A stretch of DNA of 64,000 nucleotides, taken from assembly GCA_023229945.1 (NCBI GenBank), contig JALNYH010000001.1:186001-250000 (forward strand), in the 5' to 3' direction. This document shows positions 9,001-15,792 of this stretch, in pieces. The stretch is from Arcobacteraceae bacterium (GTDB lineage: Bacteria > Campylobacterota > Campylobacteria > Campylobacterales > Arcobacteraceae). The first letter of the stretch is position 1; the number at the start of each line of letters is the position of its first letter. The position numbers and the translations under genes are program-made. The notes under the pieces were generated by a model that saw only the letters and a list, made by a program, of their open reading frames with translations, ran no database searches and had not been told where the DNA came from.

Positions 9001-9560
9001 TTGATGATGAATTTATCTATCATAATGGTTCAGATTTAAATGCTATGCCACTTGATAGCATAAGAAGTAAAGCTATCAAAACTATTGATTTACCAAGAAG
9101 TGAGTATATACCGCATAGAAATATAGTCGATTATTTTGAAAGCGATAAAATGGATGTGATAGCATTTAGTTGTGTAAGTGCTGGGAAGATTTTGAGTGAA
9201 TTTGAAAAAGAGTTATATGACCGTGGTGAATTTAGTGAATATTACTTAGTGCATGGATTAGGGGTAGAACTAGCTGAAGCCTTAGCTGAAATAGTACACA
9301 AACAAATAAGACTTGACCTTGGAATTGCAAAAAATGAAGGTACAAGCCTAAATGATGTAAGAATGAAGCAATATACAGGATGCAGATTTTCCCCAGGGTA
9401 TCCAGCGTGTCCAGAGCTTGAACTAAATCGTGAAATATTTGATTTACTTCGCCCAGAAGAATTTGGTATAACTCTAAGCGAAACATTCCAAATAGTACCA
9501 GAACAAAGTACATGTGCCATAGTCGTACCACACGATGAAGCAAAATATTTTGCAATATGA
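6024..9560 (+). CDS. metH: Cobalamin-dependent methionine synthase
   Basis: Transfers methyl from 5-methyl-THF through cob(I)alamin to homocysteine. All four modules are in order in 1178 aa. The homocysteine/zinc barrel spans about 1-320 (C240 in NCGTGP, C306 and C307 in GGCCGTTP). The folate barrel is about 345-620. The B12 cap and Rossmann domain is about 640-880, with axial H744 in GDVHDVGKN. The SAM reactivation domain is about 910-1178 (RFSPGYPACP near 1121). An extra loop of roughly a dozen residues around 190-200 is encoded by heptad repeats. Long reverse-strand frames here are shadows. It probably forms an operon with thiE. Confidence 0.97.
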   Translation: MNKNIKNQILEILNHRPLIIDGAMGTQIQTYKVPDSAWIYEGQNLEGCNELLNITAPQIISKIHNAYAYADADMIKTNTFGTQPWVLDEYGLGDKAYELSKLGAELVKDICDKYSTPTKPRFVLGSIGPGTKLPSLGHITYDEMYEGYKIVARGLIDGGVDVFLLETCQDPLQIKAAIHAINDAQKEYPSYQPSTISHQLLPIMVSVTIELSGSMLIGTDAQTITTILEPFDILSLGFNCGTGPEQVAKHLKVLSQNYHGLISIHSNAGLPQNKGGYTYYPMGPNEFSALQKEFLELDGVSFLGGCCGTTPQHIKALSDAVQDIAPKKPTGSHDKSLASLFNVVTLKQEPAPLLIGERSNATGSKAFRDLLLNSDYEGTLSVAQAQVRSGAHILDVSVGFAGRDESKDMDKIVALYSQKIPLPLMPDSTQTKSLEIALKQIGGKPIINSVNLEDGIEKFDEVCILAKKFGASLVCLVIDEEGMAKTAKRKVEVAQRIYQLATQKHGIDPRDLVFDMLVFTVGSGDDEYRDAAIQTIEAIREFSTMHPEIGTTLGLSNISFGLSANARIYLNSVFLHHCVKAGLTSAIVNVAHLLPIAKISKEDLKVCEDLLFDNRTESDPLFKFIDHFSTKSKVDTAKDDGFELLSNEEKVKKLLIDGDKQRLIPLVDTIKDEVSPELIVNEWLIDGMKVIGELFGSGAMQLPFVLQSAETMKATVDFLKPYLPKKEKDTNTTLVLGTVKGDVHDVGKNLVDIILSNNGFKVINIGIKADLGEFVKALKDHNADAIGMSGLLVKSTAVMKENLEELQKLGIKVPVLLGGAALTKGFIDDFCRPVYDGDIFYCRDAFDGVISMQRIEKGGELDTSLDKVVIDENKKEFVPKVKKAPIPHYDDITMPSKKEKVLVPPFWGRRVLKIPHLEELAYKWINHRVLFRQRWGYRKKGKTTDEFLAQEEKVVKPLYDRLKNLFFEKGLFDPIALYGYYPCRRDGDSLLIFDDEFIYHNGSDLNAMPLDSIRSKAIKTIDLPRSEYIPHRNIVDYFESDKMDVIAFSCVSAGKILSEFEKELYDRGEFSEYYLVHGLGVELAEALAEIVHKQIRLDLGIAKNEGTSLNDVRMKQYTGCRFSPGYPACPELELNREIFDLLRPEEFGITLSETFQIVPEQSTCAIVVPHDEAKYFAI
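6594..6621. repeat. Four heptads (CATCAAC type) inside metH
   Basis: TATCAAC, CATCAAC, CATCAGC, CATCAAC follow each other without gap. They encode part of a Ser/Gln/Pro-rich surface loop in the homocysteine domain and keep the frame of the flanking conserved sequence. Same 7-bp period as the spacer repeats. Confidence 0.8.
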
Positions 9561-9586
9561 CAGTTTCAGTATCACTATGACGATGG

Positions 9587-9804
9587 ATTTGTCATTTGGT
9601 ACTAATTATGAGACCAAATTCGTCATTTAGTGCCTTGACACAGTACTTTCATTCATCGCAAAACCCTCATCATCATCGTCCTACAACAGAACCCCACGCC
9701 ACCATCCGTCATTCCGTGCTTGACATAGAATCTTGATGATTTTCCAGTCACAAAACCCTCATCATCATGTCCTCATCCGTCATTCCGTGCTTGACACGGA
9801 ATCT
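9587..9804. repeat. Degenerate palindrome array in the 421-bp metH-usp spacer
   Basis: The only long spacer of the window (9561-9981). It holds four related copies of a GTCATTCCGTGCTTGACA-type element, starting near 9588, 9621, 9706 and 9777. The last is best: ATTCCGTG (9782-9789), loop CTTGA, CACGGAAT (9795-9802). Copies are separated by direct repeats of CAAAACCCTCATCATCAT (9658, 9751). A fifth copy lies at 17579. No open frame of note is present. Confidence 0.75.
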
Positions 9805-9948
9805 AAAAAATTGTTTTATAGCTTTTTAATTATGTATCTAATTTTAAGTTGCATCCCCAATCAAACTTCACTCCTCACTTAGTTTTCATAAATAATCAAT
9901 AAATAAAAATTGAACTCAAAATTTTAGTAAATATTAAAGTTAATATGA

Positions 9949-9954
9949 TATACT
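9949..9954 (+). promoter_or_regulatory. Probable -10 box of the usp-PII-CBS-DUF1538 operon
   Basis: TATACT preceded by TGA, 28 bp before the GTG start at 9982, in an A/T-rich spacer. No convincing -35. Confidence 0.5.
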
Positions 9955-9981
9955 ACACTTAATATTTTGAAGGAGTATGTC

Positions 9982-10812
9982 GTGAATAGAAAAAAAATAT
10001 TAGTATTGAGTGATCTTAGAGATTTCAGTGATGTGGTGGCTAAAAAAGCATTATTTATATCAAATCAATACAAAAAAACTTTGGATATACTTCATATTGA
10101 AGAGAAGTCTTTTTTAGATTTTTTCAAAGAAAAAACACAATTCTCTTTGGACAAATGTAAAACTATTTTAGAAGAAAAATATGGCTCAAAAGCAAATGTT
10201 TTTTGTAAATGTGGGGATTTTATACCTACGATTCAAGAACATATAGAACAAAATGATATATCAGCACTTATAGTAGGGTTCAAAAGAGATAGAACTTTTA
10301 TCGAAGATATTACTGATGGCTCACACTTGAATTCAATTGTAAGAAAAACAAATATCCCAGTGCTTGTAATAAAAACTGAAAACGAACCAGTGTATAACAA
10401 TATCTTGATTCCAACAGATTTATCGCCAAGTTCAAAAAAAAATATAGAGTATCTAGCATCATTATTTCCTCAAGCTCACTTTTATATAGAGCATTATTAT
10501 AAAGCATTTTTTGAAGATAGGATGAGATTGTATGGATTTGATAGCGATGAAGCTAGAAGATTTATCAATCACTACAAAGTAGAAGCAGAACATCATCTTG
10601 ATGAGTTTATAGAAACTTTATCATTACCAGATACTATAAAAGTATTTTCAAAAGCCAAAAAGTACCTAGATATTAATACAATGGTACAAGAATCAATAGA
10701 ATTTAATAATATAGATTTACTAAGTCTTTCTACAAGTGGAAGTTTTAGTATTTTTTCTTTTGATTTACTTGAAAAATCATCAAAAGATGTAATAATCTTT
10801 AAAATTAACTAA
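9982..10812 (+). CDS. Tandem universal stress protein (UspA, two domains)
   Basis: 276 aa from GTG 9982, chosen because AAGGAG ends 7 bp before it; an upstream in-frame TTG has no ribosome site. Two UspA domains follow each other: residues 1 to about 130 (KKILVLSDLRDFSDVVAKKA ... IVRKTNIPVLVIK) and about 135-276 (YNNILIPTDLSPSSKKNIEYL). The usual ATP loop G-x2-G-x9-G-S is degenerate in both halves, so nucleotide binding is uncertain. It is the first gene of a four-gene operon with PII-like, CBS and DUF1538 products (gap to the next gene 12 bp). This suggests a regulatory or stress-sensing role for that transporter. Confidence 0.85.
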   Translation: MNRKKILVLSDLRDFSDVVAKKALFISNQYKKTLDILHIEEKSFLDFFKEKTQFSLDKCKTILEEKYGSKANVFCKCGDFIPTIQEHIEQNDISALIVGFKRDRTFIEDITDGSHLNSIVRKTNIPVLVIKTENEPVYNNILIPTDLSPSSKKNIEYLASLFPQAHFYIEHYYKAFFEDRMRLYGFDSDEARRFINHYKVEAEHHLDEFIETLSLPDTIKVFSKAKKYLDINTMVQESIEFNNIDLLSLSTSGSFSIFSFDLLEKSSKDVIIFKIN

Positions 10813-10824
10813 TCAGGAGTCAAT

Positions 10825-11175
10825 ATGAAATTTGTTGCATTATTGGTTATAACATCAAGCGAGTATGAAGATACACTAAAAGCTGTGGCAAAAAGTGCTG
10901 GTGCTGATAGTGCTACTGTTATACAAGCACGTGGAAGTAGCTCTGGAGAGAAAAAAAGCTTTTTTGCTTTGACTTTTGAGGGTAGTCAGACTGTTATTTT
11001 GTATGTTTTGGAAGAAAAACTATCAAAAACAGTTTTAAAGGCTATAAATAAAGAGATTGAGACCACCAAAACAGATTGTGTTGCTTTTACAATGCCAATA
11101 TCACATATAATAGGTCTTGATAAAGAGGTACTCAAAAAGTTTGAAGAGTGTATAAAAAACGAAGAAGATTTATAA
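10825..11175 (+). CDS. PII-like nucleotide-sensing protein
   Basis: 116 aa, GlnB/PII ferredoxin-like fold: strand VALLVITSSEY, helix EDTLKAVAKSAGADSATVIQ, then ARGSSSG in the place of the T-loop start, and the strand QTVILYVLEEKLSKTVLKAI. It lacks the canonical uridylylated Tyr-51 region and the QKG motif of GlnB/GlnK. It therefore belongs to the broad PII-like set whose members often sit beside and gate a transporter. AGGAG precedes the ATG. It lies 9 bp before the CBS gene. Ligand (ATP, ADP, cAMP or other) not predictable. Confidence 0.75.
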   Translation: MKFVALLVITSSEYEDTLKAVAKSAGADSATVIQARGSSSGEKKSFFALTFEGSQTVILYVLEEKLSKTVLKAINKEIETTKTDCVAFTMPISHIIGLDKEVLKKFEECIKNEEDL

Positions 11176-11184
11176 GGAGCGAAG

Positions 11185-11571
11185 ATGTTAGTTGAAAATA
11201 TTATGAGAACAAGTGTGGTTACTATAAAGCCATATGCAACACTAAAGGAAGCTTTACAGCTTATGAAAAAACATAATCTAAAGGCTTTGGTGGTAGATAA
11301 AAACTCACCAAGCGATGCTTATGGACTTATTACAAATACTCAAATACTTAAAGCTATTTTGGCAGAAGATGGCGATATAGAGCTTCTTAATGTATATGAT
11401 ATTTACAAAAAACCTGCTTTTAGCGTATCGGCTAAAATTGATGTTAAATTTGCAGCAAAAACTATGATAGAATACAACATAAAAAGGGTTGTAGTAACTG
11501 ATAATAACGAGTTAAAGGGTGTATTGTCATTAACAGATTTGACACATTATTTGCTTACATGGGTGGATTAA
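11185..11571 (+). CDS. CBS-domain pair protein
   Basis: 128 aa made only of two CBS motifs (Bateman module). The first is about 5-62 (IMRTSVVTIKPYATLKEAL ... LVVDKNSP), the second about 70-126 (PAFSVSAKIDVKFAAKTM ... VVVTDNNELKGVLSLTDL). Such modules bind AMP, ATP or SAM and act on a partner. The partner is probably the DUF1538 membrane protein, whose start follows the stop by 3 bp. No catalytic domain is fused. Confidence 0.88.
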   Translation: MLVENIMRTSVVTIKPYATLKEALQLMKKHNLKALVVDKNSPSDAYGLITNTQILKAILAEDGDIELLNVYDIYKKPAFSVSAKIDVKFAAKTMIEYNIKRVVVTDNNELKGVLSLTDLTHYLLTWVD

Positions 11572-11574
11572 AAT

Positions 11575-13071
11575 TTGGTTGAATTAATCAAGAAATTTAA
11601 AAATACCTTTTTTGAGTCAGTAATAAATTTGCTACCTATTATATTGGTAGTTACGGGATTTTACCTTTTTGTATTTCATACTGTTCCTAATGATTTATTT
11701 TCTATCGCATTTGGGTTTTTCATCCTTGTGATAGGAGCAACATTTTTTTTGATGGGACTTGAAATAGGTATTTTCCCGTTAGGTAATAATTTATCAAGTG
11801 AATTTTTAGCAAGAAAATCTTTGTTTTGGTTTGCCTTATTCGGTTTTTCTTTGGGTTTTGGTGCTTCCATAGCAGAACCTGCTATTATTTCAATAGCATC
11901 TCAAGCGGGAACGGTAACCAATGGCAAATTAGACCCATTAGTGTTAAGGATTCTCATTGCATTTAGTGTTGGTATAATAACAGCTTTTGGTATTATAAGA
12001 ACAATATTAGGGTGGTCAATAGCAAATATTATAATTTTTGGATATATTGTGGTATTAGTAATCGCATTTTTTACTCCAGCCCAAATTATAGGGTTAGCAG
12101 TTGATTCTGGCTCTATTGCTACAAATGTTGCTACGGTTCCTTTAATAGTTGCTATAGGTATAGGTATTACGTCTGCAATAGCAGGTAGAAGTGTATTAAA
12201 AGATGGTTTTGGTTTTGTAGCATTAGCCGTAATAGCTCCAATTCTTACTATTATGATTTATGGTATTTTTGCATTTGGTATTGAAGTTGGATTAGAAGTT
12301 GTGATGCCTACAGTGAATAGTGTAGAAGATAATGCACATTATAAAGAAGGTCTTACGTTATTTGGTATTGTCCAAGACTTATTCTATACATTTTTAAATT
12401 TAGTGCCTATTATATTGACAATTTTATTTTTTCAATATGTAATTATAAAAAAGCCATTACCGAATATTAATGGGGTTATTTTTGGCTTAATCTTTCTTGT
12501 TATAGGGTTATACTCATTTATTGTAGGTATAAAACTAGGTTTGTTCCCAATAGGTGAAGCTATTGCAAGTAGCTTGTTAAGCCAAAATAACCAATTATAT
12601 ATTTATCTTTTTGCATTCTTGATAGGTTTTGCTACTACTATGGCAGAACCTGCTTTATTGGCTACAATTAAACAAGCTGATATGATGTCAGAGCGTAGAA
12701 TGAATGTCACAATGTTTAGGATTTTAGTTGCGATTGGGATAGGTGTAGGTATTTTGATAGGTACTTATAGATTAGTTAATGGTTATGATATATGGTTATT
12801 AATCACAGGTTTATATATGTTCGTAATTTTGTTAGCAGTTTTTGCACCAAAAGAGATAGTTGCATTTGCTTTTGATTTGGGAGGTGTATCTATTACTGTT
12901 GTTACACTTCCTATTGTGACAGCTTTTGGTTTATTTTTAGCGAATAATATAGAAGGTCGAGATTCTTTAACTGATGGATTTGGGCTTATTGCATTTGCGT
13001 CAGTTTTCCCAATGATTATGGTTATGGGATATAGTATTATTTTATCTAGACTACAAATATCTGGTGATTAA
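11575..13071 (+). CDS. DUF1538 membrane protein, internally duplicated (putative transporter)
   Basis: 498 aa with 12 or more hydrophobic helices and no known function. It is a clear tandem duplication. MGLEIGIFPLG (60-70) matches VGIKLGLFPIG (317-327). AEPA occurs at 100-103 and again at 357-360. The VDSGSIATNVATVPLIVA segment (177-193) matches DLGGVSITVVTLPIVTA (434-450). GRSVLKDGFGFVALA (204-218) matches GRDSLTDGFGLIAFA (461-475). Repeated polar motifs inside helices suggest an ion or small-anion pathway. TTG start with GGTGGA upstream. It is the last gene of the Usp/PII-like/CBS operon, which suggests nucleotide-regulated transport. Substrate unknown. Confidence 0.85.
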   Translation: MVELIKKFKNTFFESVINLLPIILVVTGFYLFVFHTVPNDLFSIAFGFFILVIGATFFLMGLEIGIFPLGNNLSSEFLARKSLFWFALFGFSLGFGASIAEPAIISIASQAGTVTNGKLDPLVLRILIAFSVGIITAFGIIRTILGWSIANIIIFGYIVVLVIAFFTPAQIIGLAVDSGSIATNVATVPLIVAIGIGITSAIAGRSVLKDGFGFVALAVIAPILTIMIYGIFAFGIEVGLEVVMPTVNSVEDNAHYKEGLTLFGIVQDLFYTFLNLVPIILTILFFQYVIIKKPLPNINGVIFGLIFLVIGLYSFIVGIKLGLFPIGEAIASSLLSQNNQLYIYLFAFLIGFATTMAEPALLATIKQADMMSERRMNVTMFRILVAIGIGVGILIGTYRLVNGYDIWLLITGLYMFVILLAVFAPKEIVAFAFDLGGVSITVVTLPIVTAFGLFLANNIEGRDSLTDGFGLIAFASVFPMIMVMGYSIILSRLQISGD

Positions 13072-13099
13072 CTAAGATATTTATATCTTAGTTACCACC
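13063..13099. terminator. Hairpin between convergent DUF1538 and antiporter genes
   Basis: TAACTAAGATAT (13069-13080) pairs with ATATCTTAGTTA (13083-13094), extended by GGTG with CACC. It includes both stop codons. No T-tract follows on either strand, so termination is plausible but not certain. Confidence 0.6.
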
Positions 13100-14548
13100 T
13101 CCAAATGTTTTTCTTAGAATCTTTTTGTATTTAGTAGATTTATCACATTGTATCAATAAAATATCATTTTCATAAAATATGGTAGAGCCAACAGGTCTAA
13201 TATATTCGTCATCTCTTCTTATAAGTAAAATTAAAAAATCATTAGGTAACTCAAGTTCGGCAATACTTGTACCTATTACTTTTGAGTTTTTATTTATAGC
13301 GAATTGTTTTAAAGTATGATACAAAAGGGGAGAAGATACAAGAGTTTTATCTTCGTTGTTATCTTTTTGCTCTACTTTAAATATTTTTGCCATAATAGGT
13401 AAAGTAGTACCTTGAATTAATATTGATAATAAAACAACAAAAAAAACTGTATTAAAAATCAAAGGAGCATTTTCAAGACCATCTATATATGGGTATAGTG
13501 CCAAAACTATAGGCACAGCTCCTCTAAGTCCTACCCATGAAATAAAAGCTTTTTCTTTAAATGAAAACCTACTAAATATCATACTCAAAAACACTCCAGC
13601 TGGTCTAGCAACAAATATCAAACAAAGTGCAATCAAAAATCCATTTAGTGCAACATCAGGCAATTGTGAAGGGAATACCAAAAGTCCTAATATTAAAAAT
13701 ACAGTAATTTGCATAACCCATGATACACCATCATGGAATCCGACTAGATTTTTTTTATAAACAAACTCTTTTGTATTTGCAAATATTCCAGCTAAATAAA
13801 CAGCCAAAAACCCATTACCGTCAATAATTTGAGCAATACTAAACACTAGCATAACCCAAGCTATAGTAAATACTGGATAAAGTCCATAAAAACTAAAGTG
13901 CATTTTATTTAATATTCTTGGTAGCAAAAGTCCAAAAAGAATCCCTATTAATGAACCAAGAAAAAACTGCATAAAAAACATCCATACCCAATCACCCAAA
14001 GAACTACTTTGTGGCATAATAATAACCTGTAAAATAGCTACAGTCAAGAAAATTGCCATCGGGTCATTGCTACCAGATTCAAGTTCTAAAAGTGGTGATA
14101 AGCCTTTTTTTAGTGCTATTCCTTTGGCTCTGAGTATTGCAAAAACAGCTGCGGCATCTGTAGAAGATACAATAGCTCCAACAAGCAAAGCTTCCAAGAA
14201 AGTAAAATCAAGTATATAATAAACAAAAAAAGCAATAAAAAGTGCAGTTAAAAAAACACCAACGGTAGCTAATAAAAGCCCATCTTTTAATACAGGTTTA
14301 ATGACACTCCACTTAGTATCCATACCTCCACCAAATAAGATATAAATAAGAGCTACAGTCCCCACCTTTTGGGCTATTTGAGCATTGTCAAAGTGGATAC
14401 CAAGAATACCTTCAGAGCCAGCAAGCATACCAAGCCCTAAAAATATAAAAAGTACAGGAATACCAAATTTATCTGATAACTTACTAGATAGTACACTAAG
14501 AAGCATCAAAAATGCAATAACTATTAAATGTAACTCAATACCAACCAT
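13088..14548 (-). CDS. K+/H+-type antiporter of the CPA1 family with RCK_C tail
   Basis: 486 aa. Residues 1 to about 395 form about 12-13 transmembrane helices with the NhaP2/CvrA motifs SSTDAAAVFAILR and ELESGSNDPMA (the ND carboxylate pair region that carries cation/proton). Residues about 405-480 are a cytosolic TrkA_C/RCK_C domain (VIGTSIAELELPNDFLILLIRRDD ... YENDILLIQCD). The family exports K+ or Na+ in exchange for H+. The ribosome site is AGGTGA. Two TATAAT boxes lie on the reverse strand at 14566-14579. It converges on the DUF1538 operon with a 16-bp gap. The ion specificity is inferred. Confidence 0.9.
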   Translation of the reverse strand: MVGIELHLIVIAFLMLLSVLSSKLSDKFGIPVLFIFLGLGMLAGSEGILGIHFDNAQIAQKVGTVALIYILFGGGMDTKWSVIKPVLKDGLLLATVGVFLTALFIAFFVYYILDFTFLEALLVGAIVSSTDAAAVFAILRAKGIALKKGLSPLLELESGSNDPMAIFLTVAILQVIIMPQSSSLGDWVWMFFMQFFLGSLIGILFGLLLPRILNKMHFSFYGLYPVFTIAWVMLVFSIAQIIDGNGFLAVYLAGIFANTKEFVYKKNLVGFHDGVSWVMQITVFLILGLLVFPSQLPDVALNGFLIALCLIFVARPAGVFLSMIFSRFSFKEKAFISWVGLRGAVPIVLALYPYIDGLENAPLIFNTVFFVVLLSILIQGTTLPIMAKIFKVEQKDNNEDKTLVSSPLLYHTLKQFAINKNSKVIGTSIAELELPNDFLILLIRRDDEYIRPVGSTIFYENDILLIQCDKSTKYKKILRKTFGGGN

Positions 14549-14630
14549 AAATCACCTCAAATAAAATTATACTATTATATCTAACCAAACTTAAAACTAG
14601 AAATTAAGCATTTCTATTGAATACTTATGC

Positions 14631-14636
14631 TAAAAT
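14631..14636 (+). promoter_or_regulatory. Probable extended -10 box of psd
   Basis: TAAAAT preceded by TATGC, 33 bp upstream of the GTG start of psd. Confidence 0.5.
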
Positions 14637-14669
14637 CACTCCATTGAAACAATTATAAGGATAATTTTC

Positions 14670-15485
14670 GTGCATATTACAAATAAAATTTCAAGAGCTT
14701 TTGGCAAGTTTGCAAGCTTTCATTTCCCAAAACCTATACAAAATATTATAAATTACTCTTATGTTAAGCTTTTAGGGCTAAATATGAATGAATTTTATAG
14801 CCCAAGTAGCTACAAAAGTCTAAATGAGCTTTTTACAAGAGAGTTAAAAGTTCCAAGACATATAGATACAAGTTTGGACAATTTTATCTCTCCAGCAGAT
14901 AGTTTTGTAACAGAACTTGGGAGACTTGATAATGATAGATTACTTCAAATCAAAGGGATGAGTTATAGTGTAAAAGAGCTTTTGACAGAGCATATAAGCA
15001 CTGATAATCTATCAAAAGTTATAAATGGTGAGTTTATGAACTTTTATCTATCCCCTAAAGATTATCACAGATACCATAGCTCATATTATGCAAAAGTGAC
15101 AAAGCTTATCCATGTACCAGCCAAACTATATCCTGTAAATAAGCCATATCTCAAAAAAGAACAAGATTTATTTATCAAAAATGAAAGAGTTATTATAGAG
15201 TGTATCACAGATGAAGACAAAGTATTTTATATGATATTTGTTGGAGCTTTAAATGTGGGTGAAATGGTATTTACCTTTGAGCCAAGAGTAGAAACAAACC
15301 GTGATGATAAAAATATTAAAGTATATGAATACGAAGATTTACATATCAGCAAAGGTGAGTGCCTAGGATATTTCAAAATGGGTTCAACTGTACTTATGGT
15401 ATGGGAAAAAGATTTTGTAAATTTGAATAATTTATTAAATACTAAAGTAAGTTTTGGCACAATTGTAGCAGAAGTGCTGAGCTAA
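14670..15485 (+). CDS. psd: Phosphatidylserine decarboxylase proenzyme
   Basis: Makes phosphatidylethanolamine at the inner membrane. It is 271 aa, near the family length. Self-cleavage occurs in the G-S-T motif (M237-G238-S239-T240). Ser239 becomes the pyruvoyl group. The first residue of the motif is Met where E. coli has Leu. Other marks are SPADS (conserved Asp region near 80) and YLSPKDYHRYH. GTG start with ATAAGGAT upstream. It is followed by an octad hairpin and then a small unknown gene. Confidence 0.95.
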   Translation: MHITNKISRAFGKFASFHFPKPIQNIINYSYVKLLGLNMNEFYSPSSYKSLNELFTRELKVPRHIDTSLDNFISPADSFVTELGRLDNDRLLQIKGMSYSVKELLTEHISTDNLSKVINGEFMNFYLSPKDYHRYHSSYYAKVTKLIHVPAKLYPVNKPYLKKEQDLFIKNERVIIECITDEDKVFYMIFVGALNVGEMVFTFEPRVETNRDDKNIKVYEYEDLHISKGECLGYFKMGSTVLMVWEKDFVNLNNLLNTKVSFGTIVAEVLS

Positions 15486-15551
15486 TGAGATGCTGAGGTG
15501 CTGAGCTATTTTAACTCAGTACCTCAGTAGCTAAAGTATCTCAGTAACTTA
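15483..15551. repeat. Inverted octad-repeat hairpin
   Basis: Tandem 8-bp units form two arms: GCTGAG units on the left (15491-15505) and CTCAGTA units on the right (15515-15529), with a 9-nt loop. In RNA the 15-bp stem is complete, with two G-U pairs. Further CTCAGT-like octads continue to about 15547. It lies between psd and the 73-aa gene and may end or shield the psd transcript. There is no T-run. Confidence 0.75.
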
Positions 15552-15568
15552 GAAAAAAAGGAAAACAA

Positions 15569-15790
15569 ATGGCAACAACAGAATTGACAAGAATAGAATT
15601 AAATGGAACAAAAAAAGGTGCTATCATATTGGCAAATGTAACAGAGCCTTATGGTAGTGGAACTCCAGATGTCGTAAGTATTGGTATTGCTCTAAATGGT
15701 GAAGATGTAGAGTGGAAAACTCATATTCCTTATGAGAATATTGATGCTTTAATTGATGCACTAAAAGCTGCAAAAGAGAGCAAAAAATAG
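15569..15790 (+). CDS. Small conserved-looking hypothetical protein (73 aa)
   Basis: I do not recognise the family. The 73-aa product has no signal peptide or membrane segment. It reads as a small alpha/beta protein with regular strands (TRIELNGTKKGAIILANV, DVVSIGIALNG), a WKTHIPYENI segment and a C-terminal helix. The ribosome site AAAAAAAGGAAAA and ATG are good, and the gene ends 2 bp before dsbD, which supports its reality and possible coupling with dsbD. Confidence 0.7.
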   Translation: MATTELTRIELNGTKKGAIILANVTEPYGSGTPDVVSIGIALNGEDVEWKTHIPYENIDALIDALKAAKESKK

Positions 15791-15792
15791 TC

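Noticed and set aside
9232..9555. Overlapping reverse-strand frames of about 90-107 codons opposite metH
   Set aside because: They lie opposite the fully conserved SAM domain of MetH, have no ribosome site and show no recognisable protein; they are frame shadows.
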